Assembly (NCBI GenBank): GCA_016630955.3
Contig: CM049987.1
Coordinates: 2,970,773-3,034,772 of the forward strand
Direction of reading: 5' to 3'
Origin: Didymella arachidicola
Taxonomy: Eukaryota; Ascomycota; Dothideomycetes; Pleosporales; Didymellaceae
DNA length: 64,000 bases
Shown here piece by piece: positions 40,759 to 51,039 of this stretch. Each line of letters opens with the position of its first letter. Position 1 is the stretch's first letter. The position numbers and the translations under genes were made by a program. The notes under the pieces are model-generated. The model did not search any database, had not been told where the DNA came from, and saw only the letters and a list, made by a program, of their open reading frames with translations.

Positions 40759-42413
40759 GACGATGGCGGGTCATCGCTCATGCTGGTGTCTTCCCTCTCC
40801 GAGGTGGACGGGTCAGTGTGGATAGTCGATTGTGGGCGGATGCTGCCGGCAGACAGCTGTCCTACATTGAGGCTTCTCTGGCCTGTGGCGGCCCGCCTTG
40901 GTCTCTTTGCTCTGCCAGTGGAAGAGGAGGATGGATAGGAGTTAGTCGTTGTAGGAAGTGATGCGGAAGCCCTGCTATCTCCTTCTTGCCTCTGGGTGGG
41001 AGGCTGGGGAGGCGCTGTCTCCGATGCCTCTAGAGGAGTAGTCTCAGGCTGAAGCGTTGCCTGTCTGAGGGTCTCTTCGACTGTCCTGTAGAGGTGCTGC
41101 TGTGCTATCTTGCCTGCGCGTCGGATAGCCTTCAGCTCGGCTCTTGTAGGCTTGATGCTGTGTCTGTTGACCCGGCGAGGGGCTGCAGGGCAGTTGGCGT
41201 GGCTAGCTGGGTGTGGTCCGTGGCAGTTGGCGCACACGGCTTTGTGGGCGCAGTTGTCCCCGTACGGTCCTTGGTGTCTGTCTGTGCGGTCTCCACAGTG
41301 CACGCAGCGCGCTACCTGGGTGCATCGGGCAGCGTTACAGTAGCCCTGGCAGCCTGGGTTGTGGCGCTGGATGGTAGGGTGCTTGTTGATCACCTTGGAG
41401 TACTCGCTGATACCAAAAAGGCGGAACGAGCGGACTGGCTCCTTGTAAGAGATGATCCAGGTGGTAAGGCCACGGTGGTTGGCTCCATGTCGTGAGGCCC
41501 TGCAGCTGACCGGCTGCCTGCCTGTTTGCGAGCATACCTCTTCCTCCACTAGCTGGATAGTCGTGGGTAGTTCTGTGCCGTCGAGGGTTCGAAGGGAACT
41601 GGGTACTCCCTGTACTGCGTAGTTGATCCAGCGTTCTGGGACCCTTACCGCGTCTCCGTCTAGTGCTCTCGCTAGAAGTTCCTGGTTTTCTTGGGTTAGA
41701 AGCTGGTCCCGGATAGACTTATTAGCTGGGGTGATCGCCCAGCCTGTTTTGATTGGTGATGCGGCAGGTATGTCCCTCAGGGTGATTCCTCCTATGCTCT
41801 TGCAAACTGCCTGTCTTACCGCAAATGGTGAGGGTTGTTGCAGTCGCATTGTTGGGTTGGAGATGGCTATGAAGATTCGATCGTCTTCTTTGGGCTTAGC
41901 CGACGGACCAGGCCGGGGTTTAGCAGGGATCAGGGGTCGGTTGGCACCCCTATCTGAGATTTGGGGGTCTCTGGCTACGTCCGCCCAAGAGCGGCGTCCT
42001 GACTCTTGGCTCCCGGGGTTGCTGTGATTAGTGTCACTGCTCCAGCGAGAGCTAGGGGGAGAGTTGCTTGGGGAGAGGGAGGTCAGCGCGTGAACGACCC
42101 TCTGCTGCAGCTCCTGTGCGATCCTGGCTTCTTGCGGGTTAGTGTAGCCCTGTGCGTGTTGATCTACGGCTGCTGCGAAGGCAGTAGTGATGGTGTTCCA
42201 TAGCTGGGTAATTTGCTGAGTCTCAGCGATGTGGCGTTGGACGGCATCAGAGACTCGAGGTTTGGGAGCGCCCCCACCGGGGTTCTGGCTGCTCAGAAGG
42301 GGCGCATGGTGCTGCATGTCCTCCTGGGGCCGTCTTGGAGCGCGTGTATACAACTGCTGGGGGATCTCGTAGTCTGGGGACCCTGTGTGCTGGGAAGAGG
42401 GAGACTCTGCCAT
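40752..42413 (-). CDS. LINE ORF1: Gag-like RNA-binding protein with zinc knuckles
   Basis: 553 residues from ATG at 42413 (MAESPSSQHTG). A Pro/Ser-rich N-terminus leads to a folded middle, then a Cys/His cluster (CQGYCNAARC, CVHCGDRTDRHQGPYGDNC, CANCHGPHPASHANC) with two CCHC-like knuckles, then a Ser/Thr/Gln-rich tail with a basic patch (GRAKRPRRA) that may be a nuclear signal. It probably binds the element's RNA. The stop TAG lies within ATGCTAG, where ORF2 starts. Confidence 0.9.
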   Translation of the reverse strand: MAESPSSQHTGSPDYEIPQQLYTRAPRRPQEDMQHHAPLLSSQNPGGGAPKPRVSDAVQRHIAETQQITQLWNTITTAFAAAVDQHAQGYTNPQEARIAQELQQRVVHALTSLSPSNSPPSSRWSSDTNHSNPGSQESGRRSWADVARDPQISDRGANRPLIPAKPRPGPSAKPKEDDRIFIAISNPTMRLQQPSPFAVRQAVCKSIGGITLRDIPAASPIKTGWAITPANKSIRDQLLTQENQELLARALDGDAVRVPERWINYAVQGVPSSLRTLDGTELPTTIQLVEEEVCSQTGRQPVSCRASRHGANHRGLTTWIISYKEPVRSFRLFGISEYSKVINKHPTIQRHNPGCQGYCNAARCTQVARCVHCGDRTDRHQGPYGDNCAHKAVCANCHGPHPASHANCPAAPRRVNRHSIKPTRAELKAIRRAGKIAQQHLYRTVEETLRQATLQPETTPLEASETAPPQPPTQRQEGDSRASASLPTTTNSYPSSSSTGRAKRPRRAATGQRSLNVGQLSAGSIRPQSTIHTDPSTSEREDTSMSDDPPSSC

Positions 42414-42557
42414 CCTATTAAGCTCCTTGCGCGTCGCGCAGGGGGCCTAGGCGGACGTTAGAGGTACTCCCAGAGTGGCCGCAGTGAGCCGGATCGTTTG
42501 CTGTGATTTTTGGGGCTTCTGTGAAGGAAACCCAGAAATCAAAAGATTGGTGTTCGG

Positions 42558-42572
42558 TGCGCGTTGATAGGA
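42558..42572. other. LINE target-site duplication, right copy
   Basis: TGCGCGTTGATAGGA, identical to 36498-36512. Confidence 0.92.
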
Positions 42573-43050
42573 ACTAGGCCTGATGCCTCAAAGGCCTTCT
42601 TGCAGTTGGCCTTTGTAAACACGTCAAGAAACGCGTCTCTAAAGGCAGGCAGGAAGCCCTCCTTGTTGATATGGAAGACGCGTCGGCGTGCCAAGTCTCG
42701 GACGCGTTGAGAGTACTTGCGCTTTAGGGGCGAGAAACAGACCACATCAAGTGGCTGGAGGATGTGTGATGAGTGAGCTGGCATACAGAGAGTCAGAATC
42801 TTGTTATCCTGGCAGTAGTCCTTGAAATCCTGGTTGAGGTGGCTTTCGTGACCGTCCAAGATGAGCAGCCGGTAACCCCCTACCTGACGCGTCTTTGTGT
42901 GCGCGTCAAAGTGCCTCAACCACTCAAGACCAAGCGCGTTGTTTGTCTAGCCGTTCTCAGAGACTGAGAGCTTCCAATTGTGGGGTATATCCGTCTCCTC
43001 GTACCAGGCAGAGATGTGGACTGGCTCTGCGGAACCCATCTGAAAGGGAG
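42573..43050 (-). pseudogene. central DDE piece of the Fot1/pogo transposase relic
   Basis: Contains HISAWYEE, GLEWLRHFDAHTK, the catalytic stretch YRLLILDGHESH (second D of DDE_1), LCMPAHSSHILQPLDV and CFSPLKRKYSQRV, then FEASGLVPINA at the LINE insertion. TAG at 42947-42949 replaces the Trp of SENGW. The N-terminal half (HTH and first catalytic Asp) is missing; homology fades near 43050, where a plus-strand finger gene begins. Confidence 0.8.
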
Positions 43051-43114
43051 GGATGCCATATCTATAACTTCAAGCTCCAGTCGAAGGGCCGCCACGGTTC
43101 CAGCTAGAGCTTCA

Positions 43115-43987
43115 ATGCCAGCTTCAACGCCAAGGCCAGTGGCCTCTGTAGCCTGTTGGTGCGGCAGCACGTTCAAAAATCTCCATCAACTTCAAAGACA
43201 CGGATGCCACTGTGCAGTTTACAAGCAACAGATGAATGCGCGCTCGACTGCATTGGACTTGATTCAAGTCCCAGAATTAAACTCGGGTGCAGATTCCGTG
43301 TTAGCGGCAGGGGAGAATCCCATTCCACCGGCGGGAGCTACAGCGCAGAAGATGATGTGCCCCTGTGGACAAATCTTTACGAATGAGAGCAGGCTGGAAG
43401 ACCATTTGCGGTATTCGAAGATTCATCAGACAGGAAAGCCTGTATCCGGGTCTACGCCCAAAGGCACAACGCCAGTCTTAGTGACGTTCACGGCGCCACA
43501 TTCACCTCCGATTTCTATCCCCCCAGCTTTAACGCCAGTACCAGGCATTGTCCCATCTTCAGTGCTCTCAGTAGCTTCGCCTATTACCTGTACCTACGGC
43601 CATGCCTTCGAGACTCAACGAGTCCTTGAGCTACACAAGCGCGACTGTTTATACCATAGCCGACAGGCCGACGAGTCCCTTACTCAAAACCAACAAGGCA
43701 CCTCCTTAGTCTCTTCTTTCGCTTCCCTGAAATTGGAGCCTGTGGTGACGCAGGTTGAGCCTTTGCTAGCTAGGTTTGCCTGTATGTGCGGTTGTACATT
43801 CACCAGTCAGAAAGCCCTCGAACAGCATAAAGAGGAGAAGAGACGCTTTGCGTGGCTGGGAAAAGGAGAAAGGAGAGAGAAGATATTTAAGACGCCTCGA
43901 CCGAAATATCAAGAGGACGCATACTTGCGAGATATCTGCGCAGCCCTCGCACGGCAGAATTGTGATGGAAGAAAGAGGTCCGGATAG
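43115..43987 (+). CDS. protein with four degenerate C2H2-type fingers
   Basis: The ATG at 43115 (MPASTPRPVA) gives 290 residues. Finger-like units: CWCGSTFKNLHQLQRHGCHC, CPCGQIFTNESRLEDHL then KIH, CTYGHAFETQRVLELHKRDC, and CMCGCTFTSQKALEQHKEEK. Each has C-x-C or C-x-x-x then a Phe and Leu framework, but the second His of the classic finger is often Cys or absent. Pro/Ser/Thr-rich linkers separate them. The C-terminus is basic (GKGERREKIFKTPRPKY). The frame is open upstream into the transposase relic, so the true 5' end may have been lost to that insertion. Nuclear or nucleic-acid binding is a guess from the fingers. Confidence 0.6.
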   Translation: MPASTPRPVASVACWCGSTFKNLHQLQRHGCHCAVYKQQMNARSTALDLIQVPELNSGADSVLAAGENPIPPAGATAQKMMCPCGQIFTNESRLEDHLRYSKIHQTGKPVSGSTPKGTTPVLVTFTAPHSPPISIPPALTPVPGIVPSSVLSVASPITCTYGHAFETQRVLELHKRDCLYHSRQADESLTQNQQGTSLVSSFASLKLEPVVTQVEPLLARFACMCGCTFTSQKALEQHKEEKRRFAWLGKGERREKIFKTPRPKYQEDAYLRDICAALARQNCDGRKRSG

Positions 43988-45534
43988 GCACAGGTCCACA
44001 GATGGTATACACCTAATGGGGCTGCACAGTCTCTCTACTAGAATATTCATGCGGCCGCATAGGGCTTGTTCTGGAGGCTATGAGCAGGTGACTCAACTGT
44101 TGCGCGATAATGGCGCGGTCGTTTGCAAACGAGCTTGTTCTTAGTGTCCGTAGCAAGTCGCAATGCAAAGCATCCGCCAGCGAAGCTGAACATGATGCAC
44201 ATAAGATGCACGAGTACTGGCACCACAAGCGAGTCCAGGTCTAGAGAAAGGTTTCGCCCTGAGCCGCTATTGTTGTGAAACGGATCTTGGCCTTTGGTTG
44301 GTTGTTAATGTAAGTGCAGACTGTAGAATATACGTCTCTGAGAGTCGTTTCCAGGTACGCAATTGGGGAGGCGAATCGCGGCGTATCGTGGGATATTGGA
44401 GTCGGCCGCATAATTCGGGTCTGGCACGCCATCATGGGTGATAGTGCCGTTGTGAGCAATTGTGGTCAGCGGCCTGTCTTTGACATTCTGTCCGGCTGCT
44501 TTTTTAAGGACAAGGCGCTTGCTTCAGGCCAAAGTTCGACACTGCAAGGTAGATGCGTGACTCAGCAAGGACCCGGAAGGGAAGACGATGCCGAACCACT
44601 CTGTGCGCCTTTACCAGCCGTCCCTTCGCCTGCCGCTGGCGGTCTTTGAAGGCGTCCTTCTTTGTTTACCGCTTAGATATGCCCGATTGCGATTACATGT
44701 TGAAAATAGTTGGGGCGGCAAGGGCTTGACGGGTGACAGGCGACGAGATGACGAGAGGAGACTGACGGAGCTCTGATATCGGAGACGAGCGCAGGGCGAG
44801 GCAGGTGGAGCGCGGACGCAAGGTGATGGTGAGGCGGAGACGAGAAGGTGAGGGCCGCAGGCAAAGTGCGACAGCGAGGCCGAGAAGAATGTGGATGAGG
44901 TTGCGGTAAGCCAGCGGGAGGTTTGAGGGCAAGCTGGGGCCAACCGCATCGCCCAAACAGCCAGGCTTCCCCAAGCTCCGCGTAGGAGGTAATGACACTA
45001 ACAATCGCTTTGTCAGTCGCGAGACCAATGAGGCATCATAGCCAGGCAAGAATGCGCCTTCGGCAGGAATAATCAAGGGGGTGAACGGCAACCATGCTGC
45101 GGTTTTACAGGCGTGGGTGCAGAGAAACCTTTGATCATAGTCGGGTTGGACGGAGGTAGACCCGAAAAGCGCGCCACCGCTCATCGACGCACGGATCGCC
45201 AAGTAGCATGTCACTGACGCGAACCTCTCTGCATGGCTACATCTTCACTCATCGTGCTCTGTTACCTCGCCGATTTTATCCTTGGGTCAAACGGCTCGCA
45301 GTGTCATATAACACTGTATTTGCAACAGCGTTACCAGCGGTCAACTGCGCAAAACTCTGAACGCAAGGCACATCTGTGTACAGAATGAGGTGCACGCGAC
45401 TTTAATGATGCATCCTCCATGAGCAATCGCTGACGCGTCCGCATAGTTTCTCGGATCCGACTGGTATGCGCCCGCTTGAGCCTCACTGGTCTTGTCCATT
45501 GTGCCGACAGGGTAATCAGATGACTCTCAGCTAA
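43988..45534. other. 1.5-kb intergenic stretch
   Basis: No domain, RNA gene or repeat recognised on either strand. Frames here are short and lack coding-like composition. The right end may contain the promoter and first exon of the GLEBS-BTB gene. Confidence 0.4.
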
Positions 45535-46592
45535 TCACTGCTGGAAGGTTCATCATTGGTAAACAACGGCACGGCCGCAGTGCAACTAGCCCCCTACACA
45601 GAGCTTTCATCCTATGGTTCCGGAAGGGACCAATATCAAGCTATCTCTGCCCAGGAAGAGTGTGCTAATTTCAGCCTTGAAGAACTCAGGTTGGCAGATT
45701 ACGAACGGGGACATGCGCCATCTGCCAGGCAGAGAGATGATGGTTTAGCAATGCTCTCCACTCAACCCTTACAAAGATTGCGACGAACCGATGACAAGAA
45801 GCATAGCAGCCATCTTGACCTGTATGTACCCCAACAGCCCTATCTACAGGTCACAAGATTGATATGCGCAGCCTTACCGGCCCCACGATTGAAATCCACG
45901 TCGGCACAGCAACCTCTGTACACGGTTCTGCCGACTTTTCCGTCAACTGGTTCTTACCCAAGCGCTTGATCTCGCACCACTCACCTTTCCTTGCGGCTGC
46001 TTCTAATCGGGACTTCAAGGAACGTCGCGAGAACCTAATCGAGCTCCCGGACGACAAACCCACTGTCTTTGCGCTTTTCGTTGAATGGCTGTACTACGGA
46101 GATTACACCATCGAACCGCTGTCGTCATCCTCTCCCACTAGAACCGGTAGGGTCAGTATCGACGCCGAATGCTGGGTCCTTGGCGATAAGCTATTATGCA
46201 CCGACTTCAAGAACCATGCTATGAGGCGTCTCTATGAACAACATACAACCAAGACCTTCAACAGGTCCATCTCGACGCACGATGTGCAGTTCGCGTGTGA
46301 CAACAGCGCCAAAGCATCGAAGCTTCGAGAGTTGTATGTGGGTTTGACTGCTACAAACTTCGGAAGACAAGATCGCGTTCAAGGAACCGTGGAGGAATGG
46401 GACGAACTTCTTTTGAACCAATCCGATCTGAGGCAACTGCTCTTGCGGAGTCTGCGTTTGGACGCTGCTGAGCGGAGCTTTGTAAAAAGCGAGGAGCACT
46501 ACCTGGAAGACGGCGATGCTCCTCTCCGATCTCGTGATACTTCTTCTTCCAGTTTCCAGTGTGTCTATCGACCAAGTAAGTTACTTGCTTGA
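45535..46592 (+). CDS. GLEBS-motif / BTB-domain protein, 5' exon incomplete, 3' end altered by a MITE
   Basis: Exon 45535-45821 encodes GTAAVQLAPYTEL, then YQAISAQEECANFSLEELRL and ADYERG. This matches the GLEBS motif of Nup98/Nup116, which binds the mRNA-export factor Gle2/Rae1. A 50-nt intron (45822-45871, GTATGT...GCAG) joins it in frame to a BTB/POZ domain (LTGPTIEIHVG, FSVNWFLPKRLISHHSPFLAAA, IELPDDKPTVFALFVEWLYYGDY). A helical tail follows (CWVLGDKLLC, FKNHAMRRLYE). No ATG precedes the GLEBS exon in frame, so another exon lies upstream. Alternatively BTB translation starts at 45864 from unspliced RNA. The last residues (VYRPSKLLA-stop) are encoded by the MITE at 46556. Confidence 0.7.
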
Positions 46593-46791
46593 CGCCAGAG
46601 CGCTAGAGCACTACAGTGGGCTGGACTAAACTAGTTAGAAACTTAAGCACCGTTGCGCGACACTGGCTACTCACCTCAAGACGAGCTGCTTACGTCGAAG
46701 CAACCGGTTGAACCGGTCAGTCCAGAGGGTCTACAGTTGATTAGAGCCCTGACGTCAACCAAGTAAGTTACTCGGTTGATAGACACACAGG
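46556..46791. mobile_element. MITE with about 75-bp inverted repeats, Mutator-like by its target duplication
   Basis: Left end CCAGTGTGTCTATC, right end (reverse) CCTGTGTGTCTATC; the arms align for about 75 bp. It is flanked by CTTCCAGTTT (46546-46555) and CTTCCTGTTT (46792-46801), a 10-bp duplication with one mismatch. Long TIRs with a 9-11-bp duplication are typical of MULEs. The left arm supplies the stop codon of the BTB gene. Confidence 0.65.
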
Positions 46792-46801
46792 CTTCCTGTT
46801 T

Positions 46802-47524
46802 CGTAGTTTGGAATTTTGGTGATAGCGAACCGGTTCATGATAAGGTGCTCAAACAGCAGGCTCGACAACAAAATGTTCCTGACAGAGCTCTAAATGTCTT
46901 CCTTGTGTCTCGTGTCATCACTACAAAACCTGCTGTATAATCTTGCGACTCAAACGTAGAGTAAAGCAAAGTCTAACTATATGTAGAGCCTTACATAATC
47001 TCTCCACAGCATACCTCCGCATCTTCAAATCCTGCCGAGTCGCAAGTAATATCTTCGTTAAGAGCGCTGACGCGGCAAGATGCAATGCTCGTATGACGTG
47101 TTGATGGACGATTTGGTATTGAGTTGAAACAGTGGCTCTTGTCATTCGTTGTACGGTGGGGGCAATGCATTATGTAGTGGCACCTGTTCCTTGTATTGCG
47201 GCAAGGGCGTCTCGATTTTTGTCATAGCGGCCTGTATTTAAAGAGTCTTTATGTACAACTGCAGGGTTTTCGTATGGTCAGACCATGATTTGCCCTCGAT
47301 AGTAACGTCTTTTAGTCGTCTAACTAGCTTGCGTGAGTTTGTCGCACGCCTGCGGGAATAGTTGGACGTGAGTGATATACTGGCTGAACTACCTCTAAGC
47401 ATTCAGAAGCTGGCAAACTGGCATGTCGTGACCGAACGAGTGTGGGGCTCTGTAAGCAAGGTGTGGCATTAGTATTGGGTCCCTTGTATGAGCGTATCGT
47501 TCCATGTATGTACGAGTATATGTC
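46802..47524. other. intergenic between two MITEs
   Basis: About 720 bp with no coding or RNA signature I can support. Confidence 0.4.
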
Positions 47525-47526
47525 TA

Positions 47527-47762
47527 ACGTCCCCCCCTACGTAGCGAGAAACCCGGTGTGCCGAGAAAATGGCCTATTTCTATCCTTCCCTAAACGCTGT
47601 ATTAATTTTAGTAGTTTGATAAATTTATTGCTAGATTAGAAAAATAAACCTCTTATGTTGTGCTTAGTTTAAAGGGGACATTGTGTACAAAGATCTGCAA
47701 TCCCTGCGATCTTATTGGTTGTTCTCGGCACACAGGGTTTCTCGCCTTGTCGGGAGGGACGT
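47527..47762. mobile_element. 236-bp MITE with ACGTCCC termini and TA duplication
   Basis: Left end ACGTCCCCCCCTACGTAGCG and right end (reverse) ACGTCCCTCCCGACAAGGCG; both continue with CGAGAAACCC and GTGTGCCGAGAA. TA lies directly outside each end (47525-47526, 47763-47764). The middle is AT-rich and non-coding. The termini share ACGTCCC, GCGAGAAAC and CGAGA at matching places with the inverted repeats around the NLR gene, so the two belong to one TIR family. Confidence 0.75.
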
Positions 47763-47764
47763 TA

Positions 47765-48480
47765 AGCTCGAAAGTATCGTGTTTCACCAGTCCTCGGCTC
47801 ACCCCGCCAAAGTCAAAGCGACGCTCGACACAACAACGACAATGCCACGAAAACGACGTCCTCTACAGCCCCATCGCGAAGACAGAGTCCCTCTAGCATC
47901 TCGTGCACTTTGAACGAAATGCGTCACAAGCCAACGTCAAGCTGCCTCACCATACGGCACTCCGCGAACAACACTTCGACGCCGCTGTCAGCGAGTGCCT
48001 ACGATTAGAGGCATGTGTACGACACGTGCTGAGATGAAATAGTTGTATTGAGAGCTGTATAGGTACTAGATCAAGCACGCCCAAAATCCCTCAAGTTAAA
48101 TCCATCGGCCAAACTGATGACTTCTGCGATGATGTTATCCACTCTCTTGCTTAGGTTGCATGGGTGTTGGTCGATTGGGCGATTGCGTTTTGATCTATAT
48201 CTTCGTGAGTCATACCACTCAGGTGATTTAATATCCTGTAGTTTTGTACACGCTTCCCAGAATTCAGGCGGATGTCGCAAGACAAAAGTGACGATTTTGA
48301 AATACAATAAGAGCTGCCAGGTGGAGTGGCGCTTTTGGCTTACGTAGTGGCGTAAACCGTATGCTTAGGTGATGTAATGTAGTTTTAGTAATGCGATCAC
48401 TACACCGTTCTCACAATGCCATTTTGCCTCATAAGCTATCAAGATTAAGGTCCACCTTGAGCCTTTAATAACTTCGAATC
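47765..48480. other. intergenic; one minus-strand frame of doubtful status
   Basis: A frame at 48071-48307 on the minus strand ends NLSKRVDNIIAEVISLADGF and looks compositionally coding, but has no ATG and no domain I know. It may be the last exon of a decayed gene. Nothing else supported. Confidence 0.3.
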
Positions 48481-48747
48481 ATGGCATATTTTTGCGAAAC
48501 CTGTAACAAACGATTTGGAGATCAGTACGCATTGGTCCAACACTTCGACAACTCGCCACTTCAAGTCGGCACGTATGATTGCGATGCCTGCACTCGATGT
48601 TTCAACAACAGAGAAAGCCTGAAACAACACCTCCTCTCTTCGGCTCACAGGTCTTCATACGAATGCGATACCTGCGATAGAACGTTCGCTAGCAGGAAAG
48701 CTCTGCGACAACACCTTCGCGACTCACCCACATGCTGTGTAGAATGA
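48481..48747 (+). CDS. small three-finger C2H2 protein
   Basis: 88 residues from ATG (MAYFCETCNKRFGDQYALVQ). Three fingers of the form C-x2-C-x12-H: FCETCNKRF...ALVQHF, YDCDACTRCF...SLKQHLLSSAH, and YECDTCDRTF...ALRQHLRDSP. Only the middle one has the full Cys2His2 set at normal spacing; the last ends in Cys. Similar proteins in filamentous fungi are longer and carry a further domain after the fingers, so this copy may be truncated by its stop at 48745. Confidence 0.65.
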   Translation: MAYFCETCNKRFGDQYALVQHFDNSPLQVGTYDCDACTRCFNNRESLKQHLLSSAHRSSYECDTCDRTFASRKALRQHLRDSPTCCVE

Positions 48748-49008
48748 AAGCCTTTTACAACAACCCCCCTGCTGCTCCCTTGTTCTATGCACCATCATTG
48801 GGTACAGTGCTGAAGATTTGTACACACACTGGAGAATCCGGGCGTGCGCGACGCGATGATGAGGCGGCGAAGGCGAAGAGATGCGTGACGTGGCCAGGCG
48901 AGCGAAGTGCTTCTTCTACAGGACAATCAAGCGGCACCACAAGTTGCACTCGGAGGAGTTCTTGGGCAACGGTGATAGTATCTGGTAGGCAGCGCATGTA
49001 TTTATCCC
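48748..49008. other. intergenic
   Basis: Short gap between the finger gene and the MYND gene; nothing recognised. Confidence 0.4.
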
Positions 49009-50972
49009 TCAAATTCTCTCGAACTCCATATATCGTTCACAGCCTGTATGTGTACTGGCACACCGTATCTCAAATTCTTCCTTCATCGATTTCTCGGTTA
49101 CTCTCAAGGGCCAAGCTTCAACAATAGTGTGCTTGTCTTTGATCTTCAAACCATGTTTTTCCATCAGCTTGTGTAACTGGACGTCCTTCAGGAAAATGCC
49201 AAATGCCTTGTCAAAATCACCAAACATTGTATAACACGAGGAGATGTATGTCATCTCTGGACTGCTCATTCCGCTCTTGCCAACGGCCATGATAGTCATA
49301 ATAGTCTTTGGCGTCATGGGTATGAATTTCATGATTAGGTCCATAGACTCTTTGTAACGTTGTGCTTCGCCATTTAGACCACTATTGTGGTAGACCTCAC
49401 TTACGGCGTTAGGGAAGAGCATCAGGAGCGTTGCATTTGGGTTGGTTGTTTTTGGCTTCAGCAGTGGGCCGAAAATGGACAGGGTTGTTTCGGGTCCTAT
49501 GTATCCGCGATCGCAGATGTTTGAGACCTGTCTCCGTGAGTGTTATCATCATGCGCTTGCTAGGGAAATGTAGGAAAGCGCTTCTGAATTACTTACCTCG
49601 ATGCGGTCGAACTGAGACTCTTGTGTGCTGAGATGCCTTGGAGGTTCCCTCGCATCAACGTTGAAGAGTTGAAAGTGAACATCGATGGCTCTGATACGAT
49701 TGCAGAAACGTGGTAGCATATCTCTTAAGAAAAAGTAGAAACTACCCATCACATCATTGCTTGCTTTTGGCGCAAATTTACGATACTCATAGTAGTCCCA
49801 GCCTTCGAGTGGACTCGCGTCATCTTTCATAGGCCAAACTAGACCTTTGTGAAACAATGTGCCTATCAAGTTAGCTGAACCGCAAATACAAGTGAAGGAC
49901 TAACGCTTACGGGTTGGGTATGTCGAACTTCTCTCTCGACGTACTGTGCGGCAAAAGAATGCCGTCTTCGCGAAATCTCATTGCTGCAACTCGGATCGAA
50001 GGAGGCTGGTTGCATAACGCACGATGTAGATAATCTGCCCTTTCTGGAGCTAACATGCACTGTCGTCGGATTGCCTGTGCGTCTTGCTTCGCTAAACCTC
50101 GTGGAACATTGAAGTACTCTTCCAGCTCGTCCCATTGATGCTTCTTTAGTACTAGTCGTAGAGATCTTTTCCCAAAAGAAAAGGTCTTCGCTTGGAAGGA
50201 AGTCGACGGCTTGTTCTTAATCTTCTCGCAGACATCCACAATTCGTCCCAGTACAGCGTGCCAGAGTGTATCTATGATGACGTGCGGCAGAAGAGCCGAA
50301 TACCACACGTGTATCATTATCATGACTGCGTCATCAGTCTCAAGGCTTAGCGCGACGAGCAGCAGGATAGCATTGCGCGCGACTACCATGAAGTTGATAT
50401 CATTTATGACAAGCGAGCACTGGCCGATATACCCGTTTGGAAGACCCTCCGCGATAGACTTGATAACGTTTCAGATATCTCCAGAAGCAGCAAAGAGCAG
50501 TCTTATATCGCGGTGGATTTGACCGACATACTCGTTCTCGGCAGTATTCAACATGTCCACAGCCGGCATGTTTCTCCAGAGATATTGGTTCACACCAAAT
50601 TTCGACGAAAATCCGCTGTCAGAAATCCAGCTAGGAGGGCGACCTTGCTTAATCCAGTCTGGAATGTATTTGATCGCCATGAGATCGGACTTGCAGATTC
50701 TCTTGTGACGATACCAGTCCACTATTTGGCATTCTTTCGAGCAGTACTGAGAAACATAAGTTTCAACACTCTTTCCGAGAAGAAGTGCCACAGCATACCT
50801 GAACCAATTTGCAGGAACTACACACCCGGCTGGCTGGGTTTGGGCATGGTGACTGCTCACTATCATGTTTACTTTTGATGTTTGCGCAGGACAAAGGACT
50901 CAGTAAGGCGGCCAAGTCAGATCGGACTAGTGGCGTAGGGCCTGTACTGGAGATCCCGGGAGAGGAATACAT
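49009..50972 (-). pseudogene. MYND-finger / DUF4470 protein with one nonsense codon
   Basis: ATG at 50972 (MYSSPGISSTG). The MYND finger is split by a short intron: CPNPASRVCSSCKLVQ joins YCSKECQIVDWYRHKRIC, supplying the paired cysteines and the His/Cys end. DUF4470 follows (NMPAVDMLNTAENE, LLFAASGDI), then TGA at 50471-50473 where the family has Arg (CGA to TGA), then in-frame continuation NVIKSIAEGLPNGY and FMVVARNAILLLVALSLE. Two or three further exons carry the helical C-terminus to a stop at 49009. Apart from the single C to T nonsense change the gene looks complete. MYND fingers bind proline-rich partners; the role in fungi is unknown. Confidence 0.78.
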
Positions 50973-51039
50973 GAAATGCGAAGGGTTTCCCTAGAAAGGA
51001 AAATCTCTGTGAATTTCATGATCCCTTTAACGTGTTTTA

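Larger units (their letters stand above)
36513..42557 (-). mobile_element. full-length LINE (Tad1/I-like non-LTR retrotransposon)
   Basis: 6,045 bp between perfect 15-bp target duplications. Two ORFs in order ORF1, ORF2; an apurinic-type endonuclease, reverse transcriptase and RNase H; and a 3' end made of a CCAA tandem tail rather than poly(A) (TTGG repeats at 36513-36531 on the plus strand). Both ORFs are open, so the insertion looks young. It splits a transposase that was already carrying a TAG stop. Confidence 0.93.

Noticed and set aside
44693..45214. Minus-strand 173-codon frame
   Set aside because: Low-complexity Leu/Pro/Ser/Arg composition, no domain, no splice support.
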